Source: Simmondsia chinensis (taxonomy: Eukaryota; Streptophyta; Magnoliopsida; Caryophyllales; Simmondsiaceae). Taken from it: a DNA stretch of 64,000 nt. Location of the stretch: the NCBI GenBank assembly GCA_018398585.1, contig JAGTTD010000010.1:30110638-30174637 (forward strand), written 5' to 3'. Shown here piece by piece: positions 55,790 to 64,000 of the stretch. Under the pieces are notes generated by a model. It was not told the DNA's origin and ran no database searches. It saw nothing but the letters and a program-made list of their open reading frames with translations. Within the stretch, counting starts at the first letter, position 1. The number at the start of each line of letters is the position of its first letter. A program made the position numbers and the translations under genes.

Positions 55790-57700
55790 ATGGATCCAAA
55801 CGCAATGGCATTGACTGGTGGAGTTGTCACCAGATCAGCAGCAGCCAAAGCAATAGCTCATGCTACCTATGCTGATGCGGTTGGCAACAGTGGGACAACA
55901 GGACAGGAGATGGTGTCAATGGCACAGTTTGAGAGTCGGATCAATGCAATGTTTGAGCTGATTCAAAAATCTAATGCTGATGTAATACAGAAATTGAATC
56001 AGCAGATCGATGCGAAGGCTGATCAACAAGCTTAGCAGGTGGAGGCTAAAATTCAGCAGGTAGAGGTCAAAATTATAGATCAGATCGCACGACAATCTTA
56101 GGATTTGGAAGGAATGTTTAACCAACGATTTGAGCAGATGGAACTGAAGTTAACTAAGGATAGGGAGCAGTTGAAGAGGCCAGATCCTCCTGTTGTTCCT
56201 AATCCATTATTACCTACCAGTTTGCTAAAAGCAAAACATCCGGTGAGGTCCTTTGATGAAGTGAGGCAGAATGATCACACTCCAGCAGTTAATGCTGGTG
56301 TTAATGAATTAACTTTAGATCGAATTCATGAGGCTAAGATTACCGCTGATAAGCAAGGCCACAGTGAGCAAATGCTGTCACGACCTTCAAATTGGAATGC
56401 AGGACCTGGTATACGAGCCACTGACATGGATAGACCGCCTGATCCTTGGCCTCAGCAGCTCTCAGGCAGCAATGAGGAGTCATCCAATAGTAGGAACCAT
56501 AACCACAGACAACCTCGGGTGCCGATTGATGCTTTTGAGGGAAAACAACCTCACTCTTGGCTAAGAAGGTGTGAACGTTACTTCCATTTTTATCACATTG
56601 ATGAGTCAGAGAAAGTGCAAATTGCAGCTGTGTATTTGCTTGGTGATCATGAGGTATGCTTCTATAGCTTGTTAAGATGTAAACCTTCCATTACATGGAA
56701 TGAGATTGCAAAGGCCTTGTGTGCTCGGTATAGTGATGAGGATGTTATTGATATTGTGGATAAATTCAATAAAGTTAAGCAAGAGACGACTGTGAAGGAT
56801 TACATGACCAGATTTGAGAATCTTCATGCTAGCATTGTAACTAAAATTGAGGCCTTCGAGTCTTATTACGTATCACCTTTTATAAGCGGGTTGAAGCCTA
56901 AGTTGAAAAACTTGGTTAAAGCTGTTGATCCTACTAATTTGTCTGTGGCTTTTGCTAAAGCTAAGCTTTATGAAGCAACGGGTCTAGCATCAGGTGATAC
57001 TTCTAGATCTTGTGTAAGCAGCTCCCAATTTCAGCAAGGCAAAATGAGATCCAATAGAATAGATGGCAGACAACAGAAATTATGTTATCGATGCAATCAA
57101 CCTTTCCAATTTGGCCATAAGTGTAATCCCAACTTTCTCATGAGTGTTGAAGGAACTAATGCTGGAGAACTTAATGATGAAGGGGAAATTGCAGAGGAAG
57201 GAATTGAATCAGATCAGGGAAGTGAGGAAAGTTTAGACGATGCTGCAGTAGAGATTTCAGTTAAGGCTTTGACAGGTAATGGGGCTCATAGCACGATCCG
57301 GATCAAAGGGAAGGCTGGCAAAAGGTCCATTATCATTCTCATTGATAGTGGGAGTACTCATAGCTTTGTTGATCCCAAAGTGGTCAAGAAAGTAGGCCAT
57401 GAAGTGATAAAAACACATCCTCTTGCAGTTACCGTGGCTGATGGGAAATCAGTACCTACTCAGAACAAGTGCCAAGGGTTCTCTTGGCTGATGAAAGACC
57501 GCAAGTTCAGCTATGACTTTAGAATCCTTCCCTTAGGAGGGTGTGATATGGTGCTTGGGGTCAATTGGATGAGAACTTATAGCCCGGTATTGTTTGATTA
57601 TGCAAATCTCATGGTTTCTTTTGATGTACAAGGCTCTAAGGTCACATTGCAAAGAGTGTCAGAACAAGCTCAATTACAAGTAATGAAGGGAAGTAAGTAG
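55790..57700 (+). pseudogene. Gypsy 2 gag and protease
   Basis: Starts MDPNAMALTGGVVTRSAAAK. In-frame TAG stops fall at 56033 (Ala-stop-Gln) and 56099, then 531 codons are open. Gag core: RVPIDAFEGKQPHSWLRRCE and IDIVDKFNKVKQETTVKDYM. Zinc knuckle: CYRCNQPFQFGHKCN (about 57080). Protease: ILIDSGSTHSFVD (about 57337), with VLGVNWMRTY after it. A TAG at 57698 precedes RT. Confidence 0.94.
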
Positions 57701-57766
57701 AAGAAGGGCATTCAGAGTTGTGCATATGAGTGGGTTGGCCAGCTGTTTGCTATTTCTTCCACTGAA

Positions 57767-59181
57767 ATGATCGATATTACTGAACTAGAAGTGCAGGCAT
57801 TGATCACAGAGTTTGAGGATGTGTTCGAGGTGCCTAAGTCCTTACCTCCTAAGAGGAGTTTAGATCATGTAATTCCCCTCAAAGTGGGTGCAGAACCGGT
57901 GAAGATTAGGCCTTACAGACACCCTCATGCTCAGAAGTCACAGATTGAGAAGCAAATCGATGAATTGCTTAAGACAAATTTCATACAAGCCAGCCATAGC
58001 CCTTTTGCCTCTCCGGTTATTCTTGTCAAGAAAAAGGATGGCACGGCTCGCATGTGTATTTATTATAGGCAACTCAACTCTATGACTGTTAAGGACAAGT
58101 TTCCTATACCAGTTATAGATGATTTGCTAGATGAGTTGTATGAAGCTCAAGTTTTTTCCAAGCTGGATCTACGGCAAGGATATCATCAAATTAGAGTGGG
58201 AGAGCAAGATGTGTACAAGACTGCATTCCGAACACATCATGGACATTTTGAGTTCGTGGTCATGCCATTTGGCTTGACAAATGCCCCAGCAACATTTCAG
58301 GCTCTTATGAATGATGTCTTCAAAAAATTTCTTAGGAGCTTTGTGTTGGTTTTCTTTGATGACATCCTGATTTACAGTGCATCGTTTGAGGAGCATTTGA
58401 AGCATTTGAGGGAGGTATTTTTGGTCATGATAAGGCATAAGTTGGTCAAGTGTTCTTTGCTCAAACTCACTTGGAATATCTTGGCCATGTGATCTCTTGT
58501 GAAGGAGTTGCCACCGATCCATCAAAAGTCCAAGCCATGAAGGAATGGTCTGCTCCGGTTACCTTGAAACAATTAAGAGGATTTTTGGGATTAACCGGCT
58601 ATTACTGCAAATTTGTGGCTAATCATGGAACCTTAGCCAAGCCACTAACAGATCTGTTAAAGAAAGACTCTTTCAGGTGGTCGGATCAAGCTCAAAAGGC
58701 TTTTGATGCTCTCAAAGCTGAAATGTGCAGAGCACCAGTTTTGGCAATACCCGATTTCTCTTCAAGCTTTGTTTTAGAGATTGATGCAAGTGGCAGTGGT
58801 ATAGGGGCAGTGTTATCTCAAGGTGGAAGACCCATAGCGTACCTCAGCCAAGCATTGAGTGCAAAGCACCAAGCTCTTCCTACATATGAGAAGGAGTACC
58901 TTGACATCTTGCTCGCGGTAGATAAGTGGAGGCACTACTTGGAGGGGCATCATTTCCTCATTAAGACTGATCACCAAAGTCTCAAGCACTTGTTAGAACA
59001 GAAGATTGTCACAAGGATACAAAGAAAAGGGCTGATGAAGATGTTGGGGCTGGATTACAACATTGAATGCAAGAAAGGGAAGGAGAACTTAGCTGCAGAT
59101 GCACAGGGCTCTCTTGGGGCTGTTTCTATGATTTCTCCTGCCTGGATGGAAGAGTTACATCAGTCCTATGAGAATGATTGA
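57767..59181 (+). pseudogene. Gypsy 2 RT and RNase H
   Basis: [20 protein letters not shown] (58014), [12 protein letters not shown] (58167) and [12 protein letters not shown] (58345, catalytic Asp pair intact). A single frameshift near 58440-58450 moves the frame; then LEYLGHVISCEGV, RNase H FVLEIDASGSGIGAVLSQGG (58770) and YEKEYLDILLAVDKWRHYL. It ends at a TGA (59179-59181). Confidence 0.94.
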
Positions 59182-59210
59182 TTTGTGCAAGAATGTAAAG
59201 CCGCTAAATT

Positions 59211-60587
59211 GTGGGTAAAGAGTGCAATTTGGCTGCTGGTGCAGAAATATCTGTGACCCGAGGCACTATCAGAATTCAGGGAAAATTATATGTTGGCACC
59301 TCAACTGATCTTAGGCAACAAGTTATCAGTGCTGCTCATGATTCTTCATGGGGTGGACATTCAGGCATGGAGGGCACATATCAGACGTTGAAAGTTCATT
59401 TTAGTTGGCTGGGAATGAAGAAAGAAGTGAACAACTTTGTGCAAAGTTGTGAGGTTTGCCAGCAAACTAAACTCGGTGACCATAGATACCAAGGACTTCT
59501 CCAACCCTTGTCTATTCCAGAGGGTATTTGGCAACACATAAGCATGGATTTCTTTGAAGGATTGCCTGAGTCAGAAGGGAAAGAGGTGATCTGGGTAGTA
59601 GTTGACAGATTCACCGAATTCGGGCACTTCATTGCGTTGGCTCAACCTGTGACTGCTGAGAAGTTAGCTCGTGTGTTTCTAGATAACATCTACAAGCTCC
59701 ATGGACTGCCCCAATCCATAATTTTGGATAGGGACAAGCTCTTCACAAGTCGGTTTTGGAAGGAGTTGTTTGGACTTTTGGGAACGACCTTGGCACTTAG
59801 TTCTTCCTACCACCCTCAAACTGACGGTCAGACAGAGAGGGTCAACCAATGCATTGAGCAATACCTTAGAAGCATGGTGTTTAGTCATCCCAAGGTGTGG
59901 GGAAGATGGCTCTCGTTGGCTGAATTTTGGTATAATACCCACTTTCATGCTTCATTAGGCACGACTCCCTTCAAAGCTTTGTTTGGGTATGATCCACCCT
60001 CTCCTTTTGGGTTACAAGGAGTTGGGACAGCTGTGGTTGAGGTGGCTGAAATGTTACAGCAGAGGAAGCTGGTATTGTAGCAACTGAAGCACAATCTCAA
60101 TCAATCACAGGCTCGGATGAAATGTTATGCAGACAAGAAAAGAGTTAGTCGAAATTTCGAGGTGGGAGACATGGTATATCTGAAATTGCAGCCTTATAGA
60201 CAATCCACAGCAGCAGTGAGGAAAAATGTCAAGCTTTATGCTCGGTTCTTTGGGCCTTATAAAGTTGTAGAGAGAATTGGCAAGGTGGCTTATAAGTTGG
60301 AGCTCCCTCCCGACTCTTATATTCACCCTGTCTTTCATGCTTCGCTTCTTAAAAAACAGGTTAAAGAGGGTCATGGCTCTTCTTCCAGTCCTCCGGAAGT
60401 AGGTTCCAATGGCTCTTTGGTCTTACAGCCAGCTGCGGTGGTCGAACAGGAGCAGGAAGCACAGGTGTAAGAAGCAGGTTCTAGAAATCAGAAAGTTCGA
60501 GTGATGTGGAGCAACTTGGATGAATCATTTACCACATGGGAGGAAAAGCGTTTTTTGTTGAGTCAATTCCCTTCTTTTCATTCTTGA
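59211..60587 (+). pseudogene. Gypsy 2 integrase and chromodomain
   Basis: HHCC region AAHDSSWGGHSGMEGTYQ and CEVCQQTK (59334-59470), core SMDFFEGLPESEG, IILDRDKLFTSRF and SSYHPQTDGQTERVNQCIEQ: both Asp residues and the Glu are present. One TAG at 60078 splits it, after which the C-terminal domain ([16 protein letters not shown]) runs to a TAA at 60468. The chromodomain frame VRVMWSNLDESFTTWEEK (about 60496-60550) ends at TGA near 60587. Confidence 0.94.
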
Positions 60588-60615
60588 GGACAATAATGAT
60601 TTAAGGGAAGGGGAT

Positions 60616-60954
60616 TGTTATGTTTCTTGTATGTTTTGATGTAATAAGTCGATTTTAGTTGTAATGTTTTGAATTCAGTTTTTGGCGCAAAAGTTGGTTT
60701 TGGCCGTTAGATGCAACTAGTCAAGTTTGGTGGCTATTTTAAGTCGGTTAAGCATTGGTTCAATGTATGTAGTTCATATAAGTAGGGTGATCTTGTGTAA
60801 TTGCATTTCATTCAATGAAAATTACCAATCTCTTTGAGATCAACTTCTCTTCTCATCTTATTCTCTCTCTATTTTCTCATCTCCTTTTACTTCTTTCTCA
60901 TCCCATGCTCTCTTAATCTTAGGTTAAGATCAAGATTTAATCTTGATCTTAACA
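60616..60954 (+). repeat. 3' LTR of Gypsy 2
   Basis: 339 bp, TGTTATGTTTCTTG to TTGATCTTAACA, followed by ATGCC. Confidence 0.95.
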
Positions 60955-60959
60955 ATGCC

Positions 60960-61600
60960 ATCCTTAGAAATGAAGTGGCCTAAATACTCAATGCGAGAGG
61001 CACCAAACGTGCACTTGGCACAATTCGCGATGAGATGATTGTGGCGCAGGATGCCAAAGACCAAACGGATATAGTCCAAATAAGCGGGCCAAGTTCTACC
61101 TTAGATAAGTATGTTGTCGAAGAAGAAGAGGACGAATTGGCAAAGAAAATGCTGAAATAAATCGTTCATGTGACTCTAAAAAGTTGAAGACGTGTTTGAC
61201 AACCCAAATGGCGTCATGGTAAGCTCATAACCACCACAATGGGTACAGAAAGCAGTCTTTGGAATATCATCAGTGGACACCTGGATTTGCCAATAACCAG
61301 ACTTAAGGTCTGTCTTGGAAAAGAAAGCAGCTCCACCCATCTCATCCGAGAGCTCCTCAATGATGGGTGTCGGGAAATTGTCTTTAACGATCATCTTATT
61401 GAGAGCCCAGTAATCTACACACAAGCACCATGAATCGTCTTTTTTCTTCACAAGAATACCGGAGAAGCGAAAGGAGAATTGCTATTTTCAATGACCCTAG
61501 CGAGTAACATTTCCTTGATCAGAGAGTCAATGATATCTTTCTGAAAAAGGGGATACCGGTATGGTCTGATGTTGACAGGGTTACTGCCTTCCTTAAGTGG
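60960..61600 (-). pseudogene. Gypsy 3 RT
   Basis: On the minus strand: DDSWCLCVDYWALNKMIVKD (about 61440), TDLKSGYWQIQV (about 61310), MTPFGLSNTSSTF (about 61215). The catalytic block reads QFVLFFFDNILI followed by a stop: the second Asp is Asn (codon at 61113-61115). Inactive independent of the insertions. Confidence 0.9.
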
Positions 61601-61603
61601 AAT

Positions 61604-62170
61604 TTAATGATCGAAAAACTGGCGCAATGAAGGGAGTCCAGGAGAAGTGGTGAAGATATCATCAAACTCAGTAAGTAGGGCCTGTAGGTCAGGCGGAGTT
61701 CCCTCCGGTGGCTGAGTAGTAGTGACGAATAAGCACAGAAGAGAGCTGGCTGGCGGTGTCACTGATATAGCAAAAAATGAAGAGAGCGATGTTAGAAGCG
61801 AAGACATCGTTCTCTCAGTGATGGCTTTTAAATGAGGTGGGTGGGTCCCCTGAAGAGTGTAGCGATGGCCGTGTAAGGGAAAAGACATGCGGAGACCTGA
61901 AAAGTTCCATAGCATGTCGCCTAAAGTACGGAGCCACTGGATGCCCAGAACCATATCACAGCCTAAGAATGGAATAAGTAACATATCAGACTGAAAGATG
62001 GTTTCCTGTAAGTGCCAAAAAAAATTTGCGACAAATGCCCATACAGATTATTAGCGTGCCGTCCGCAACAGTGACTGAAGGTCGGCTGGCGGCATTGATA
62101 GAACAGTCAATATGCCTTGCAAAGTCGGCATCTAGGAAGTTATGAGTGCTGCTGCTTTCTCTGAGGATAC
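61604..62170 (-). pseudogene. Gypsy 3 protease region
   Basis: On the minus strand ILRESSSTHNFLDADFARHI (about 62168-62109) corresponds to the LIDSGSTHNFLD active site with the catalytic Asp-Ser-Gly already changed. It is followed after a stop by LIPFLGCDMVLGIQWLRTLG (61980-61920) and the linker to RT (DLQALLTEFDDIFTT). The N-terminal side is interrupted at 62170 by the Athila-type LTR. Confidence 0.85.
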
Positions 62171-63626
62171 TGATGTGTTTCATATTTATGCATCTTTTGT
62201 TTGTTATTTTTGTCTATATGTATATATATATGGCAATTTTTATGTTTTAAAGGTTCGAAGATTAAAGTTCCTAAAATTGTCAAATTCGGTGCAAAAAAGA
62301 CAAATTCAATGCTTAAACAATTAAATGAAGTTCATTGGAGATCAGAATGAGATAATACAAGCCAAGCCTGACTCGACTCGCTCCGACCTGCCGACTGGGC
62401 CCAATCATCACGGGCCCAACCCCCCTGTCGTAATCTCCGTTATAAACGCATCAACTCCTGGCCTAATTTCACCATATCAACCTCCAGTCCAACACACGCA
62501 CAGGCCCGTCCTCTCTAGGCCATCGTCATCCTCCTCAGCCCAGCTCATCATCAGGCCCATCAGCCACCGGTCCGCAGCTCATCACTGACATAGGTCACCT
62601 ACCTCAGCCCATCGCTGGCTCATTGCTGTAGCATCAGCACAACCCAGTTCACTAGATCTTTGGTCGAGTATAAGAGGAAGGAGAGGATCATGGAAGAGGG
62701 GACTTCTATTCTTTTGTTTTTGGGGTTCTTAGGTTCTGGAGAGCACTACCTCTCTTTATTCTCAAATTCTCTCTCTTTCTTGTTTTATTTTGAACTTGGT
62801 TTTTCGTTAAATTGGAACGAGAGCAAAATTAGCTTGAAGACTGACATAGGTTTGTTCATCTCCTCCTTCACTAGTTCATCCTTGATGGAGAACTAACTTG
62901 CTCTTTAGGGTTAGATGAAATCTTAGCCTTTTTACCTTTATATTGCTTTTAGTTTGGGTTAATTTGATTAGTTACATAAATTGTTTGATTGAGATAAATA
63001 CTTTGAAGTATTATGTTTTTATCGTTTATTCAATTGAAACAATTATTGAGTTTGTCACAAATGATCGTCGATGTTGATATTTATAAATTAATTCTTTGTG
63101 CTTGTAGCCTTAGGATTAATTAATCAAACAATAGTATTCATCAAATTGTTAATTAAAGCCTATCTTCCCTATGCTTAGTTAGATAGGGTCAACACGTTAG
63201 CGTTAACGATATGTTAGGTAGAGCCTATCTTCCCTATGCTTTAGTTAGATAGGGTTAATACGCGATCCTAACAACATCACCTTAGTAGGTTGAAGCTTGT
63301 AGCCAAAGCCACTACTCGTGTGACAATCAATAATTCCAATTTAAAAGTTAACACAAAAGTAATTGGCTAATGATAAATTCGAGACCCTAGGTTCCAATTT
63401 GATACACGTTTCCTCTTAGAAGTAGAATACCTTAGTTTAATTTTTGTTCCTTTAGATTAATTGACACAAAATTTCATACTTTCCTTAAATCAATTTAGGC
63501 CATAGAATAAATTTACGCACTCTTAGTCTTTATGGTTCGACACCCTCTCACCCTAAACTTCAATTTATATATGTTTAATGGATAAGGTTTAATATTAAAT
63601 TTTGATAGACACAGAAAAACACATCA
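62171..63626 (+). repeat. 5' LTR of the Athila-type element
   Basis: Begins TGATGTGTTT and ends AAACACATCA, exact 10-bp inverted ends. It contains an A-rich start, a GGCCCAAC/CAGGCCC-rich patch (62390-62560), a CT-rich leader (62740-62790) and two near-identical pieces GCCTATCTTCCCTATGC (63159 and 63223). Short open frames inside have no family. Confidence 0.88.
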
Positions 63627-63632
63627 AGATTT

Positions 63633-63650
63633 TGGCGCAGTTGCCGGGGA
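63633..63650 (+). other. Primer binding site of the Athila-type element
   Basis: TGGCGCAGTTGCCGGGGA, one change from the TGGCGCCGTTGCCGGGGA site complementary to tRNA-Asp used by Athila/Tat elements. Confidence 0.9.
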
Positions 63651-64000
63651 CTAGGCAATATTCGTGATTTTATTTTTGTGATTTTCTTTGATTTTTAACT
63701 TAGGATTTCTATTTATTATTATTTTTTAAAATTTTTATTGTCTCTTTTTTTTAAAAAAAAAGGAAAAAAATATAAATATTTTATTTTCTTCAAAAAAGGG
63801 GTTATTTTCTTTTCTTTTTTTGTTTTTATTTTCGTAGCATTATTTATCTTGTGATTTTCGTGCATAGATAGATTATAGAATAGTTTATTATTAATATAAT
63901 TTTTTTTCTTTTACTTTGCTAGTTTTTATTTTTAGTTGGACTTGCTTCTCGTGGTTGTTTTTTCATAGACGGTCATCGTTCTTTTTCTGTTGACCTTACT

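Larger units (their letters stand above)
55313..60954 (+). mobile_element. Ty3/gypsy chromovirus 'Gypsy 2' (5642 bp), nearly complete, nested in Gypsy 3
   Basis: LTRs 55313-55631 (319 bp) and 60616-60954 (339 bp, with one 20-bp insertion) are flanked by ATGCC (55308-55312 and 60955-60959). A primer site, TGGTATTATAGC, is at 55634, and a purine tract, TTAAGGGAAGGGGAT, precedes the 3' LTR. Gag, protease, RT, RNase H, integrase and chromodomain follow in order with only about five disruptions. It inserted into the Gypsy 3 RT region in the opposite orientation. Confidence 0.96.
52780..62170 (-). mobile_element. Ty3/gypsy chromovirus 'Gypsy 3', host of two later insertions, continues past the window
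   Basis: The left LTR 52780-53235 is the element's 3' LTR (TGATAC...GTATCA, perfect 6-bp inverted ends), with the left duplication GGCGT at 52775-52779. The purine tract is seen on the minus strand as CATGGGGGGCAGCAG next to the LTR. On the minus strand, protease and RT lie at 62170-60960 and the RT end, RNase H, integrase and chromodomain at 55312-53240; the two blocks are separated by Gypsy 2 at the duplication ATGCC. The protease N-terminal side is cut by the Athila-type element at 62171, so gag and the 5' LTR are outside the window. Confidence 0.93.
62171..64000 (+). mobile_element. Athila/Tat-type Ty3/gypsy element, 5' end only, inserted in Gypsy 3
   Basis: A 1456-bp 5' LTR (62171-63626), a tRNA-Asp-type primer site (63633-63650) and about 350 bp of T/A-rich leader are present; the rest lies beyond 64000. 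The left flank GATAC (62166-62170) should recur after its 3' LTR. It splits the protease of Gypsy 3. No coding region is reached. Confidence 0.88.

Noticed and set aside
1..64000. tRNA, rRNA or organelle-derived insertions
   Set aside because: No complete cloverleaf, rRNA core or organelle gene was recognised; B-box-like sites belong to SINE-like repeats.

Overview
The window looks like plant nuclear DNA from a flowering plant (eudicot or early-diverging angiosperm; species not determinable from sequence alone). It is AT-rich, gene-poor and dominated by nested, decayed retrotransposons. Only two intact host-type genes are visible: a chloroplast-targeted arogenate dehydrogenase (37767-39047, minus) and a small proline-rich single-pass membrane protein (33491-33916, plus). 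There is also a 2-oxoglutarate-dependent dioxygenase terminal exon (5088-5330, plus) and a decayed unknown plus-strand gene (52216-52779).

Layout. 1-4540: plus-strand L1-type LINE with broken ORF1 and ORF2. 5088-5330: dioxygenase last exon. 6247-13694: two inverted copies of a long non-coding LTR-like repeat; the left copy is split by a complete 4.86-kb Ty1/copia element (7186-12043, TSD CAACT). 13910-16651: a 2.74-kb solo LTR (TSD GCACG) whose U3 carries a 41-bp and a 71-bp tandem array, followed by a TATA box, a TC microsatellite and a perfect hairpin. 19507-31456: an old LTR element (TSD ATACT) that keeps only a copia RNase H tail, with a minus-strand Ty3/gypsy chromovirus nested in it (24003-29755, TSD GAGAC). 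31457-37260: AT-rich DNA around the proline-rich gene. 40150-43610: minus-strand LINE with RT, zf-RVT and RNase H remnants. 43851-48036: internally deleted copia (TSD TTCAT). 48690-50010: minus-strand LINE copy that has ORF1 but almost no ORF2. 52780 to the window end: a minus-strand chromovirus inserted in the unknown gene, itself carrying a plus-strand chromovirus (55313-60954, TSD ATGCC) and, in its protease region, an Athila-type element whose 5' LTR (62171-63626) and tRNA-Asp-type primer site are visible; its body continues past the window.

The retroelement reading frames are mostly broken by TAG, TAA and TGA stops at positions where the family has Gln, Trp or Arg, the pattern expected from deamination of methylated cytosine. 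The boundaries are unusually clear: five insertions have both target-site duplications inside the window, so the order of insertion can be read directly. I found no CRISPR array, tRNA, rRNA or operon. I did not find a convincing undescribed biological system; the best second-look items are the array-bearing solo LTR, the copia-bounded element holding 3.6 kb of unexplained DNA, the proline-rich membrane protein and the decayed gene at 52216.
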